Origin: Acidobacteriota bacterium
GTDB lineage: Bacteria; Acidobacteriota; Vicinamibacteria; Marinacidobacterales; Marinacidobacteraceae
NCBI GenBank assembly: GCA_022826825.1
Contig: JAJDUD010000067.1
Span: 1 to 39,544 of the forward strand
DNA length: 39,544 nt
Direction: 5' to 3'
Below the pieces are notes generated by a model. The model did no database searches. It had not been told where the DNA came from and saw nothing but the letters and a program-made list of their open reading frames with translations. Within the stretch, counting starts at the first letter, position 1, and each line of letters opens with the position of its first letter. Shown here piece after piece: positions 14,234 through 22,011 of this stretch. A program made the position numbers and the translations under genes.

Positions 14234-15031
14234 CTACGAATTCCCGGTAAGTCCGAGCACGGCGGAACGGTAACCGGCGAGCAGGTCTGCTGCATCCCCC
14301 GGGCTCCGGTAGAGACGCTCCACGACTCGCGCGAGGTGGCTTCCGACGACCGCAATCCTCGCACCGGCCCCGAACGCACCGACAATCTGGTCCCGCCCGG
14401 AGAGCCCGAACCCGAGACAGACGGGAACATCGACGTTCCCCGCCACTTCGGTGACGTGCCGCAGGACCGCGCTGAAGCCACCGCGGCGGACTCCCGTAAC
14501 GCCCTGAAAACCCGCGAGGTAGACGAAAGCGGAATCCTCGGCGAGGCGTCGCAGCCGCGGTCCCGGAGTCAGGGGTCCGGCCAGCTCGACGTGCCCGAGA
14601 CCGGCGCGCCGGCCGGCCCGCCGCAGGGGGGCAGCCTCTTCCACCGGAATGTCCGGCACCAACAGTGTTGAAGCGCCGGCCTGGCTCACGGTGTCCGTGA
14701 AACGTTCGTATCCGATCCGGTGGACGAGATTCCCGTACACCAGGAGGTTGAGCGGAATGCCCGGACAGGACTCCGCGATCCTTCCCAGGAGCTCGAACCC
14801 GCGCCGGGTGGACGTCCCGCCGGCGAGCGCCCGGCCCGCGGCCGCCTGTACGGCTGGCCCGTCGGCCACCGGATCGCTGTAGGGAAACCCGATCTCCAGC
14901 ATCCGGGCGCCCGCGGAGACGGCCGTCCGGGCCAACTCCACACACAGGTCCGGGGTGGGATCGCCGAGCACCAGGAAAGGGGAAACCGCCGGTCCCTCTT
15001 CGATCGAGGTACGGAGCGCGGCCAGACTCAT
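14234..15031 (-). CDS. trpA: Tryptophan synthase alpha chain
   Basis: A 265-residue TIM-barrel enzyme that cleaves indole-3-glycerol phosphate to indole and glyceraldehyde-3-phosphate. The catalytic acid pair is present: E46 and D57 in LEIGFPYSDPVADGP (E49 and D60 of the E. coli enzyme). The GVTG phosphate-loop motif follows in YLAGFQGVTG, although the preceding YxVSR-type residues have changed. The ATG overlaps the trpB stop codon (ATGA), so the two chains of the tunnelled complex are translated in coupled fashion. It is followed 18 bases later by the DAHP-synthase-like gene. Confidence 0.95.
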   Translation of the reverse strand: MSLAALRTSIEEGPAVSPFLVLGDPTPDLCVELARTAVSAGARMLEIGFPYSDPVADGPAVQAAAGRALAGGTSTRRGFELLGRIAESCPGIPLNLLVYGNLVHRIGYERFTDTVSQAGASTLLVPDIPVEEAAPLRRAGRRAGLGHVELAGPLTPGPRLRRLAEDSAFVYLAGFQGVTGVRRGGFSAVLRHVTEVAGNVDVPVCLGFGLSGRDQIVGAFGAGARIAVVGSHLARVVERLYRSPGDAADLLAGYRSAVLGLTGNS

Positions 15032-16224
15032 GAGGACCGGCCGAGCGAGAAGTAGGTCTCGAGATCCTTGTCGCCCCGGCCGCAGAGGTTGAGCAGCACC
15101 CGCGCCCCCGCCGCAATCTCTCCCGACTCCCGGGCGCGAAGGACGTAGGCGAGCGCATGGGAAGGCTCGAAGGCGGGGACGATGCCCTCGGTGGCCGAGA
15201 GCACCTCGAAGGCCGCCAGCGCTTCCTCATCGGTGGCGGTCACGTAGCTGGCCCGGCCGATCTCCTGGAGATGGGCGTGCTCGGGGCCCACGCCCGGATA
15301 GTCGAGTCCGGCCGAAATGCTGTGCGGTTCGAGGATCTGTCCTTCGTCGTCCTGCAGGACCATCGTGCGGGCCCCGTGGAGCAGGCCGGGCGTACCGCGC
15401 ACCAGGGTTGCCCCGTGACGGCCGCTGTCGAGTCCCGCGCCGCCGGGCTCGACGCCGACGAGGCGCACCGGCGTCTCGGGAACGAAGGCGTGGAAGATGC
15501 CGATGGCGTTGCTGCCGCCACCGACGCACGCCACCACCACGTCGGGGAGTCCGCCGAACTCACGGCGCCACTGCCGCTTCGCCTCGCGGCCGATGACCGC
15601 CTGGAAGTCCCGCACCAGCCGCGGAAAGGGATGGGGTCCGGCGGCCGTCCCGAGCAGGTAGTGGGTCGTGGACAGGCTCGCCGTCCAGTCGCGGAGCGCT
15701 TCGTTGATCGCGTCCTTGAGCGTCCGGGCGCCCGCCGTCACGGGGATGACCTCGGCGCCGCAGAGCTCCATCCGCTTCACGTTGGGGGCCTGGCGCTCCA
15801 TGTCCTTCTCCCCCATGTAGATCACCGCCCGCATCCCGAAACGGGCGGCGATCATCGCGGTCGCGGTCCCGTGCTGCCCGGCGCCGGTCTCCGCGATCAG
15901 CCGGGACTTACCCATGTGCCGGGCCAGGAGCGCCTGTCCCAGGACGTTGTTCGCCTTGTGGGCTCCGCCGTGGAGCAGGTCCTCGCGCTTGAAGACCGTT
16001 TCGAGCCCGGCCCGCGCGGAGAACCGGGGGGCGCTGGTGAGGGGCGTCGGCCGTCCCACCCAGGCGCGCGCCTCGCGGTCCAGTTCTTCCCGGAACGCCG
16101 TCGTGGGAACAATTTCCCGCCGGGCCGTCTCCAGCTCCTCGAGCGCGGGGGTGAGGAGTTCCGGAGCGAACCGCCCTCCAAAGGAACCGAAGGCGCCCTG
16201 CCGGGGACGGAGCGAGGGTTTCAT
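15028..16224 (-). CDS. trpB: Tryptophan synthase beta chain
   Basis: A 398-residue PLP enzyme that joins indole and serine to give tryptophan. The PLP lysine is K90 in GGAHKANN, and the glycine-rich phosphate loop GGGSNAIG lies further on. The N-terminus (RQGAFGSFGGRFAPELL) is typical of TrpB1-type chains that work with TrpA. The start overlaps the trpF stop (ATGA) and the end overlaps the trpA start, giving continuous coupling. Length is normal for the family. Confidence 0.97.
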   Translation of the reverse strand: MKPSLRPRQGAFGSFGGRFAPELLTPALEELETARREIVPTTAFREELDREARAWVGRPTPLTSAPRFSARAGLETVFKREDLLHGGAHKANNVLGQALLARHMGKSRLIAETGAGQHGTATAMIAARFGMRAVIYMGEKDMERQAPNVKRMELCGAEVIPVTAGARTLKDAINEALRDWTASLSTTHYLLGTAAGPHPFPRLVRDFQAVIGREAKRQWRREFGGLPDVVVACVGGGSNAIGIFHAFVPETPVRLVGVEPGGAGLDSGRHGATLVRGTPGLLHGARTMVLQDDEGQILEPHSISAGLDYPGVGPEHAHLQEIGRASYVTATDEEALAAFEVLSATEGIVPAFEPSHALAYVLRARESGEIAAGARVLLNLCGRGDKDLETYFSLGRSS

Positions 16225-16844
16225 GAGACAGCGGGCGGTCGCAGCACGTCGAAGAACCGCCGCAGCCGGTCGGGATCCTTCACACCGGGCGACGACTCGA
16301 TCCCGCTCGAGACGTCCACGCCCCAGGGCCGGTAGGGCAGCAGCCGCCCGATGTTCTCGGGCCGCAGCCCGCCCGCGATGAACGCCCGCTCGGGCGCCCG
16401 CTCCCCGAGGATGCGCCAGTCAAACGCCCGGCCGCTGCCGCCGCCTCCGACATCGAACACGAGGGGACCGCCGTCCGCTTCGGGGGGCTCGAAATCCGGA
16501 AGCCGGCCCGCGCCCTCGGGCACGGTCACGACCCGGTGCACGACGAGACCGGCTTGCGTGAGAGTCCGGACGCCGGCGTCCGACAGGCCGTGGGGCTGGA
16601 CCCGCTCCACCCCCAGCGCGAACGCGTCCGAGGCGACCTCGTCGCGCGTGCGCCTCCCGGTTGCGAGCACCGGGCGCACCTCCGGATTGACTTCCCTGGC
16701 GGCCGCGATCACCTGCCGGGCTTCCTCGAGCGTTGCCGAGCGCGGGGAATCCGGCGCCCGGACCACGCCGATCCACTGCGCGCCGAGCCGGACTGCCAAT
16801 CGGGCGTCCTCCGGCCTGCGGAGGCCGCAGATCTTGATCTCCAC
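16221..16844 (-). CDS. trpF: Phosphoribosylanthranilate isomerase
   Basis: A 207-residue (beta/alpha)8 enzyme performing the Amadori rearrangement of phosphoribosylanthranilate. The N-terminal EIKICGL motif with the catalytic cysteine (C6) is present; the catalytic aspartate is expected in VFDVGGGGSG (about residues 128-137), and FIAGGLRPENI and WGVDVSSGIESSPGVKD at the end are the phosphate-binding signatures. The start codon is GTG at 16844, 12 bases after the trpC stop. The last bases overlap the start of trpB. Confidence 0.95.
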   Translation of the reverse strand: MEIKICGLRRPEDARLAVRLGAQWIGVVRAPDSPRSATLEEARQVIAAAREVNPEVRPVLATGRRTRDEVASDAFALGVERVQPHGLSDAGVRTLTQAGLVVHRVVTVPEGAGRLPDFEPPEADGGPLVFDVGGGGSGRAFDWRILGERAPERAFIAGGLRPENIGRLLPYRPWGVDVSSGIESSPGVKDPDRLRRFFDVLRPPAVS

Positions 16845-16856
16845 GACGCGCGTCCG

Positions 16857-17633
16857 TCAGACGACAGCCGGCACGGGTTCGGCAGCGGCCCGGAGGAATG
16901 CCGAAGGGTCGGCGGCGCGCATCAGCGCCGTCCCGATGAGCACCGCGTCCGCCCGCCCCCGCAGCTCCGTCAGGTGGTCCGGTTCCAGGTACCCGCTCTC
17001 GGCGACCGCGATCCGTCCGGACGGAACCCGGGGAAGGAGGTCCCGAGCGCGGCGGCGGTCCGTCTGCAGCGTGTCCAGGTCCCGGTTGTTGATCCCCACG
17101 ATCGCGTCCTCGAGCGCCAGGGCGCGATCGAGTTCCGCCGCGTCGTGCACTTCGACCAGGGCGTCGAGCCCCAGCGATCGCGCCTCGCCATGGAGCCCGC
17201 GGAGCTGGGCGTCGTCCAGGCAGCGAACGATCAGCAGCACCGCCGACGCTCCCGCCGCCCACCCCGCGCGGATCTGCACCGGGTCCACGATGAAGTCCTT
17301 CATGAGGATGGGAAGGCCGGTCGCCGCCGAAGCGGCCTGCAGGTCCGCGAGAGACCCCCCGAAGGCATCCGGGTCGGTCAGCACGGAAACGGCGGAGGCG
17401 CCGGCCTCCTTGTACGCCAGGGCCCGGGCCCCGGGATCGTCGTCGCGGATCGACCCGGCGCTCGGGCTCTTCCGCTTGAACTCGGCGATCACCGACAGCG
17501 CATCCCGCCCGCCGATCGCGGTCCGGAACGAAGGAGGCTCCCGGTCAGGAGGCGCGCGGTCGGGTCCCGCCGCGAGCTGCGCCGCTCTTGCCTCGGCGCC
17601 CCGGACGAGTCGCTCGAGTACCCGTGCCGTCAC
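16857..17633 (-). CDS. trpC: Indole-3-glycerol-phosphate synthase
   Basis: A 258-residue TIM-barrel enzyme that closes the indole ring. Signature motifs are VIAEFKRKSPSAG, LMKDFIVDP, GINNRDLDTLQ and IAVAESGY, containing the catalytic lysines and glutamates. I place the start at GTG 17633 because it overlaps the trpD stop as GTGA, matching the coupling seen between the other trp genes, and because the protein then has normal length; the same frame stays open far upstream through trpD but that is only base composition. Confidence 0.93.
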   Translation of the reverse strand: MTARVLERLVRGAEARAAQLAAGPDRAPPDREPPSFRTAIGGRDALSVIAEFKRKSPSAGSIRDDDPGARALAYKEAGASAVSVLTDPDAFGGSLADLQAASAATGLPILMKDFIVDPVQIRAGWAAGASAVLLIVRCLDDAQLRGLHGEARSLGLDALVEVHDAAELDRALALEDAIVGINNRDLDTLQTDRRRARDLLPRVPSGRIAVAESGYLEPDHLTELRGRADAVLIGTALMRAADPSAFLRAAAEPVPAVV

Positions 17634-18661
17634 GCCACGTTCATTCCCGTCATCCGCATGCTGGTCTCCACGTAGCGTTCCAGCGTGCGCAGCGCACGGC
17701 CGGACGCGAGGGTCTCCAGGGCGGTCCTCACGCCGGCCTGCAGGTCCGGTGCGAGGCCGGCCACGGTGAGTGCGGCGCCCGCGTTCGCGGCGACCACGTC
17801 CCGCTTCGGGCCTTCGTCCTCGCCGGAGAGCACGGCGCGCAGGATGTCCGTGTTCTCCGACGTGGCGCCTCCCCGCAGTTCCTCGATCGAGGCTTCGCGG
17901 AGGCCCAGTTCGGAGACCCGGATCTCGACCGGCGTCACCTTCCCGTCGTCGAGCGCGTGGCCGCGCGTCGTGGCGTGAAGGCCGATCTCGTCCAGCCCCT
18001 CGCAGTGCACGACGAGCGCCGAGGCGGACCCGAGTTCGGCGAGTGCGCCCGCGATGGTCTCCGTCAGGGACGGATCGTAGACTCCGATCAGCTGACGGTC
18101 CGCGAGCGCCGGATTCGCGAGCGGGCCGAGGACGTTGAAGAGCGTGCGGATCCCGAGCGCGCGGCGCGCCGGCCCGACGTGGGCCATGGCGGGGTGGAAG
18201 GCGGGAGCGAACAGGAAAACGAAGCCCGTGGAGTCCAGAATCCGGGACGCCTGACCGGGCTCGAGGTGGAGCGGCGCTCCACAGGCTTCCAGCACGTCGG
18301 CGCTGCCGGTGATGGAGGACACGCTGCGGTTGCCGTGCTTGGCCACCGCGCCGCCGGCGGCGGCGACGACCAGCGCCGAGGCCGTGGAGATGTTGAACGT
18401 GCCGCTCTTGTCGCCGCCGGTGCCGCAGGTGTCCACGAGCGGCCGCACCTGTGACATGACGGCCTTCCGGTGACCCCGGAGCGCGCGGGCGCACGCGGCC
18501 AGCGTGGCGGCGTCGGGCTCGTTGATCCGGAGAGCGACGAGCAGTCCCGCCGTCTGGGCGACGTCGGCCTCGCCGGCCAGGATCCGGTGGAGAGCAGTCT
18601 CCAGCGCGCCGGAATCGGCGGCCTCGCCGGAGAGCAGGGTTTCGAGGAGAGGGGCGATCAC
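17630..18661 (-). CDS. trpD: Anthranilate phosphoribosyltransferase
   Basis: A 343-residue enzyme transferring phosphoribose from PRPP to anthranilate. The PRPP-binding motif DTCGTGGDKSGTFNIST and the segments AVAKHGNRS and FNVLGPLANP are typical. I chose the GTG at 18661 because AAGGAG lies 8 bases upstream and this gives the usual N-terminal helix; the frame is open upstream to 18862 but that part overlaps the leader region and is unlike the family. It is the first structural gene of the operon. No trpE or trpG is in the window, so anthranilate synthase is encoded elsewhere. Confidence 0.95.
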   Translation of the reverse strand: MIAPLLETLLSGEAADSGALETALHRILAGEADVAQTAGLLVALRINEPDAATLAACARALRGHRKAVMSQVRPLVDTCGTGGDKSGTFNISTASALVVAAAGGAVAKHGNRSVSSITGSADVLEACGAPLHLEPGQASRILDSTGFVFLFAPAFHPAMAHVGPARRALGIRTLFNVLGPLANPALADRQLIGVYDPSLTETIAGALAELGSASALVVHCEGLDEIGLHATTRGHALDDGKVTPVEIRVSELGLREASIEELRGGATSENTDILRAVLSGEDEGPKRDVVAANAGAALTVAGLAPDLQAGVRTALETLASGRALRTLERYVETSMRMTGMNVA

Positions 18662-18763
18662 GGTGGTGGCTCCTTGGTGAGGTGAGTGACGGTCAGCGCG
18701 TCCCGAACCGGGAACCTCGAAGCCTTGGCGGGCGCCCTCAAGCACCCTCGCGCGCCGTCGTCC

Positions 18764-18830
18764 GGAGGCGTCCCGGGTCGGGCCGCCTCCCGCCGCAATC
18801 AGTGGATCGAACGGACGCGAGGCGAGCCCG
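18764..18830 (-). promoter_or_regulatory. trp attenuator: two mutually exclusive RNA pairings
   Basis: In the minus-strand transcript, segment 18789-18779 can pair in two ways. Pairing A is a hairpin just after the leader stop codon: 18790-18784 with 18770-18764 (7 bp) plus 18782-18779 with 18775-18772 (4 bp), closed by a 3-base loop. Pairing B uses leader codons 25-29: 18830-18826 with 18783-18779 and 18824-18819 with 18789-18784 (11 bp, one bulged U at 18825). A ribosome stalled at the Trp codons (18861-18847) would leave 18830-18819 free and favour B. The hairpin has no U-tract after it, so termination may need Rho, or control may work another way. From here to trpD (18763-18662) I see nothing else except the trpD Shine-Dalgarno. 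Confidence 0.6.
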
Positions 18831-18903
18831 GCCTGATGCAAAATCGCCATCGCCACAGCCATTGCCGGGAATGGCGCGACCGGGCTGACTCGCTGAGCGT
18901 CAT
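18799..18903 (-). CDS. trpL: trp operon leader peptide (three Trp codons)
   Basis: A 34-codon reading frame starting ATG at 18903 and ending TGA at 18799, directly upstream of trpD. Tryptophan, the rarest residue, appears at positions 15, 17 and 19 (QWLWRWR), the classic signature of a leader peptide whose translation senses charged tRNA-Trp. The frame begins only about 10 bases after a -10-like TAGAAT, so the transcript is leaderless or nearly so and lacks a Shine-Dalgarno. The hairpin and its competing partner at 18764-18830 follow. It has no similarity to E. coli TrpL beyond the Trp cluster, and the peptide itself is not expected to have a function. Confidence 0.75.
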   Translation of the reverse strand: MTLSESARSRHSRQWLWRWRFCIRPGSPRVRSIH

Positions 18904-18904
18904 A

Positions 18905-18920
18905 GGGCGCGGGATTCTAA
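18905..18920 (-). promoter_or_regulatory. Probable trp operon promoter
   Basis: The minus strand reads GTTAGAATCCCGCGCC, with -10-like TAGAAT at 18919-18914 and the leader peptide ATG at 18903. The same 16 bases lie before the bc/oxidase operon. The GTTA at its upstream edge coincides with the end of a truncated MITE (18918-18967), so the upstream promoter region now consists of element sequence. No clear -35 box is seen. Confidence 0.5.
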
Positions 18921-18967
18921 CAGCCGGTGGGGAAAGTGAGGTGAGCACCGAGAACGGGGAGCGGGCA
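18918..18967. repeat. Truncated MITE end
   Basis: About 50 bases beginning TAACAGCCGGTGGGGAAAGT and continuing into GTGAGCACCGAGAACGGGGA resemble the left end of the complete MITE at 12938-13211 (TAACAGCCTGTGGTGGAACT, then GCGAGCACCGAGAGCGGTGA). The rest of the element is absent. The remnant lies exactly between the divergent trp and amidase promoters, with a TAGAAT hexamer facing outward on each side. Confidence 0.55.
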
Positions 18968-18973
18968 TAGAAT
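18968..18973 (+). promoter_or_regulatory. -10-like element of the lipoprotein amidase gene
   Basis: TAGAAT is followed after 6 bases by the ATG at 18980, the spacing expected if transcription starts at the A of the start codon (leaderless mRNA). No Shine-Dalgarno is present, which agrees. Confidence 0.45.
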
Positions 18974-18979
18974 CGGATC

Positions 18980-20554
18980 ATGTTCGGGACATTGGAGATC
19001 GTCGGGAAACGAGGCGGCATCGCCCTGGTCACCCTGGGGTCCATCGCGATCGCCGGCTGCGGCGCTCCGGGGCCGGAGGCGGTGACCGGTCTCGACGTGG
19101 TGGAACTCGATGTCGCCGGGATCCACCGGGGCCTGCAGGCCGGCGACTTCACCTGCGTGGAACTGGTCGCGGCGTACCTGGACCGGATCGAGGCATACGA
19201 CCGCCAGGGCCCGGCGCTCCACGCGATCGTCACGGTCAATCCGCAGGCGATGGAGCGGGCCACCGAAGCCGACGAGCGCCTCGCGGGCTCCGGGCTCGGC
19301 GCGGACCGGCCGCTCGAGTGCGTCCCGATGATCGTGAAGGACAACTACGACACCGCGGACCTTCCCACGAGCGCCGGATCGGCGTCGCTCGAGGATTCGA
19401 TCCCTCCCGACGACGCCTTCCAGGTGCAGCGGATCCGCGAAGCGGGCGCCATCGTGCTCGCCAAGTCCCACATGGCCGAGTTCGCGTTCAGCGCCTACCA
19501 GAGCCTTGGCTCGGTGATTCCCGGTCACGTCAGGAACCCCTATGACCCCTACCGGGTACCGGCCGGATCGTCCGGAGGCACCGGAGCCGCCGTGGCCGCC
19601 AGCTTCGGGGCCGTCGGCCTCGGGACGGACACCGGCAACTCCATCCGCGGGCCTTCGTCCCACAACGCCCTCTTCGGGATCCGGTCGACGATGGGCCTCA
19701 CGAGCCGGGACGGGATCGTGCCGCTCAATCTCTTCCGGGACATCGGCGGCCCCATGGCGCGCACCGTCGAGGACGGGGTGCGGGTCTTCGACGTGCTGGC
19801 CGGGCCGGACCCGGCCGACGAGGCGACGGAGGGGTTCGAGCGCGAGGACGACTACCTTCAGTACCTCGACGCGGGCCCGCTCACCGACTTCCGGATCGGC
19901 GTCGTCCGCCAGCTCAGCGACACCGAAACCGCGGACGCCGACATCGGAGCGCTCTTCGAAGCGGCCCTCGCCGACCTCGAAACGTTGGGCGCCACCGTGG
20001 TCGACCCGGTGCGGATCGAGGGGCTCGAAGCCGAGCGATCGCTGTGGTGCAACCCCTTCCGCGCCCAGCTCGAGGCCTATCTGGCAAGCCTGGGACCGGA
20101 CGCTCCGGTGACGACTCTCGCGGACCTCGTGGAGGGCGGCGACTTCCATCCGTCGATCCGGCCGCGACTCGAGACCGCGCTGGGGGTGGAAGGCGAACCG
20201 CGGGACGTCTGCGCCGAAGCGAACCAGCTCGCCGGAGAACTACGGGCCGAGGTCGGGAGCCTGTTCGAGGCCGAGGGGCTCGACGCGCTCGCGTTCCCCA
20301 CCTGGAGCAATCCTCCGCGGCTGCTGGGCGACCTGACCACCCCCCACGGAAACAACTCGCCCCAGCTCTCCCCTCCCACCGGGTTTCCGGCAGTCACCGT
20401 TCCCATGGGCTTCACGCCGTCGGGACTTCCCGGTGGACTCCAACTCCTGGGGAACGCCCTCGGCGAGGGCGCGCTCTTCCGCATCTCGTACGCCTACGAG
20501 CAGGCGACCGGTCACCGGAAACCGCCGCCGACCACGCCGCCCCTGGCGCGTTAG
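18980..20554 (+). CDS. Amidase signature family lipoprotein
   Basis: A 524-residue amidase-signature hydrolase. The Ser-cisSer-Lys triad is visible: K120 (IVKDNYDTAD), the serine pair S197-S198 (PAGSSGGTG) and the nucleophile S221 (GTDTGNSIRG). The N-terminus ends in a lipobox, IAGC with C27 as the lipidated residue, so the enzyme is probably anchored in the membrane facing the periplasm. It hydrolyses an amide, substrate unknown. A second family member, only moderately similar and with a cleavable signal instead, lies at 32625-34235. The ATG at 18980 has no Shine-Dalgarno but sits at leaderless distance from a TAGAAT box. It is transcribed away from the trp operon. Confidence 0.9.
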   Translation: MFGTLEIVGKRGGIALVTLGSIAIAGCGAPGPEAVTGLDVVELDVAGIHRGLQAGDFTCVELVAAYLDRIEAYDRQGPALHAIVTVNPQAMERATEADERLAGSGLGADRPLECVPMIVKDNYDTADLPTSAGSASLEDSIPPDDAFQVQRIREAGAIVLAKSHMAEFAFSAYQSLGSVIPGHVRNPYDPYRVPAGSSGGTGAAVAASFGAVGLGTDTGNSIRGPSSHNALFGIRSTMGLTSRDGIVPLNLFRDIGGPMARTVEDGVRVFDVLAGPDPADEATEGFEREDDYLQYLDAGPLTDFRIGVVRQLSDTETADADIGALFEAALADLETLGATVVDPVRIEGLEAERSLWCNPFRAQLEAYLASLGPDAPVTTLADLVEGGDFHPSIRPRLETALGVEGEPRDVCAEANQLAGELRAEVGSLFEAEGLDALAFPTWSNPPRLLGDLTTPHGNNSPQLSPPTGFPAVTVPMGFTPSGLPGGLQLLGNALGEGALFRISYAYEQATGHRKPPPTTPPLAR

Positions 20555-20584
20555 CTGCCGGGGAACCAGCCCGCTCTTCTTCGC

Positions 20585-20590
20585 TACACT
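20585..20590 (+). promoter_or_regulatory. -10-like element of the zinc-ribbon/TPR genes
   Basis: GCTACACT contains TACACT, giving a predicted start near 20597 and a 19-base leader before the ATG at 20616. The same GCTAnnCT pattern occurs at 21915-21922 and 23161-23168 before the next two TPR genes. Confidence 0.35.
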
Positions 20591-20615
20591 CCCGGCGCCG
20601 ACGCTCCGAAAACCC

Positions 20616-20954
20616 ATGCCCATCTACGAATATCGCTGCGACGACTGCGAGCAGGTGTTCGAGGCCATTCAGCGCATCAGCGACGCGCCGCTCGATGCTT
20701 GCCGGAAGTGCGGGGGAGCCGCCCAGCGGATCGTCTCCAGCCCGGCCATCCAGTTCCTGGGTAGCGGCTGGTACGTCACCGACTACGCCCGGAAGACGGG
20801 AGAAAAGAGCGCAAACGGCAAGAACGGCGCCGCGAAGGGCGCGGAAAAACCGGACTCGGGCGCCAAGAAGGACTCGGCCAGGAAGGCGAACGCGTCCAGC
20901 GCCGCGAAGTCCTCTTCTTCCGGAAGCGAGTCGCGCGCCGGCTCACCTTCCTAG
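20616..20954 (+). CDS. FmdB-family zinc-ribbon protein
   Basis: A 112-residue protein with the FmdB/CxxC_CxxC_SSSS-type putative regulatory zinc ribbon at its start (MPIYEYRCDDC, then CRKCGG; cysteines C8, C11, C29 and C32), followed by the usual IVSSPAIQFLGSGWYVTDY segment. The last 50 residues are a Lys/Ala/Ser-rich low-complexity tail, common in this family. The function of the family is not established; regulation or nucleic-acid binding is often supposed. Its TAG stop overlaps the GTG start of the first TPR gene by one base (TAGTG), so the two are coupled. Confidence 0.85.
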   Translation: MPIYEYRCDDCEQVFEAIQRISDAPLDACRKCGGAAQRIVSSPAIQFLGSGWYVTDYARKTGEKSANGKNGAAKGAEKPDSGAKKDSARKANASSAAKSSSSGSESRAGSPS

Positions 20955-21925
20955 TGCGCCGGTCGCGCTGGCGCGGCGTCGCCCGGTGGGGAATCGTCGC
21001 CGGGCTGGCGGCGTCCGCACCGGCCCTGGCGGCGCAGGAGGGAGCCACCGCCGCCCGCGAGTGCGAGGCGGCCACCCAGGCCGCGGACTGGGACACCGCG
21101 GTGACGCGGTGCGAAGCTGCGATCCAGGCGCTTCCGGACACCTACGGCATCCACTACTTCCTCGGCTACGCCTACCAGCAGAGGCAGGAATGGAACGAGG
21201 CCGCCGACGCTTTCGAGTCGTTCGTGTCTGCTGCCGAGGCGGAACCGGAGGGACAGGCGCACCTCGCGGAGCAGATCCGGACCGCCGTCCGCGGTGCGGC
21301 GCTCGCGTGGTTTCGCGCCGGAAACCACGCACGGGGTCTTCCGCTTCTTCGGCGCGCCGCGGCCGCCGACCCCACGGATGCCGAGGTGGCGTTCTTTCTC
21401 GGGGTGGGGCTCCTGGAAGAAGGGGACCGGCAGGGCGCGGAGGCCGCGTTTTCGGTGGTGTCCTCGGAAGCGCCCCAGATCAGCCAGGCGCACTTCTTTC
21501 TGGGACAGCTCCGTTACGAGGCCGGGGACTACGATGCGGCCCGAGGTCACCTGGACCGCTACCTTCAGGCCGCTTCCGACGGGCCTTTCCGCGCCGACGC
21601 GCACTGGATGGCCGGTTCCATCGCACTGAGGAGTTCGGAGTCCGAGACGGCGGACCCCGGCGCCGCCGACGAGGCGCGGAGCCACTTCGCCGCCCTCCTG
21701 GAGGTCGAACCGGACAGTCCCCGCGCGGCGGTCGCGCACTACTTCCTCGGCACCATCGCGGCTGACCGGGAGGAGTGCGATCAGGCCCGCCGGCACTACG
21801 AGAACTTCCTCCGGATCGCGCCAAATCACGAACGCGCCGCCGAGGTGCAGCGCTACCTGGAGGAGGGTTTCGCACCCTGTGCGGCTCCCGCCGGGAATTC
21901 GCTGAATCCCCAAGGGCTATGCTAG
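20954..21925 (+). CDS. Secreted TPR protein with cysteine-pair motif, paralogue 1
   Basis: A 323-residue protein with an arginine-rich N-terminus and Sec signal (cleavage near ALAAQ, residue 28), then TPR-like helical repeats throughout (YFLGYAYQQRQEWNEAADAF, FFLGVGLLEEGDRQGAEAAF, FFLGQLRYEAGDYDAARGHL and so on). C37 and C53 form the motif C-x8-W-D-x5-C in the first helical hairpin, and a second pair spans the last repeat (about C276 and C310). It starts at GTG 20954, overlapping the zinc-ribbon stop. It is the first of three tandem paralogues (with 22012-23067 and 23260-24354) that share repeat order and cysteine positions. Probably a periplasmic scaffold; the partner is unknown. Confidence 0.82.
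   Translation: MRRSRWRGVARWGIVAGLAASAPALAAQEGATAARECEAATQAADWDTAVTRCEAAIQALPDTYGIHYFLGYAYQQRQEWNEAADAFESFVSAAEAEPEGQAHLAEQIRTAVRGAALAWFRAGNHARGLPLLRRAAAADPTDAEVAFFLGVGLLEEGDRQGAEAAFSVVSSEAPQISQAHFFLGQLRYEAGDYDAARGHLDRYLQAASDGPFRADAHWMAGSIALRSSESETADPGAADEARSHFAALLEVEPDSPRAAVAHYFLGTIAADREECDQARRHYENFLRIAPNHERAAEVQRYLEEGFAPCAAPAGNSLNPQGLC
21917..21922 (+). promoter_or_regulatory. -10-like element before TPR paralogue 2
   Basis: TATGCT within GGGCTATGCTAG, about 90 bases before the ATG at 22012 and overlapping the last codons of paralogue 1. It fits the local TAnnnT pattern but lacks a -35 box, so it is weak evidence for a separate promoter. Confidence 0.25.
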
Positions 21926-22011
21926 TTTCCCCCGTTCGCACGGGCCGCGACCGCTTTTTCCCAAGTGCGTGCCACGGGGCGTCCGGTCATCCCGTCAAGG
22001 AGACACTTGTC

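Noticed and set aside
17634..18494. Upstream extension of the trpC frame over trpD
   Set aside because: It is out of frame with trpD and only open because of base composition; the GTGA overlap at 17630-17633 defines trpC.
18662..18862. 67-codon N-terminal extension of TrpD
   Set aside because: No family similarity, overlaps the leader and attenuator; GTG 18661 has AAGGAG at 8 bases and yields normal length.
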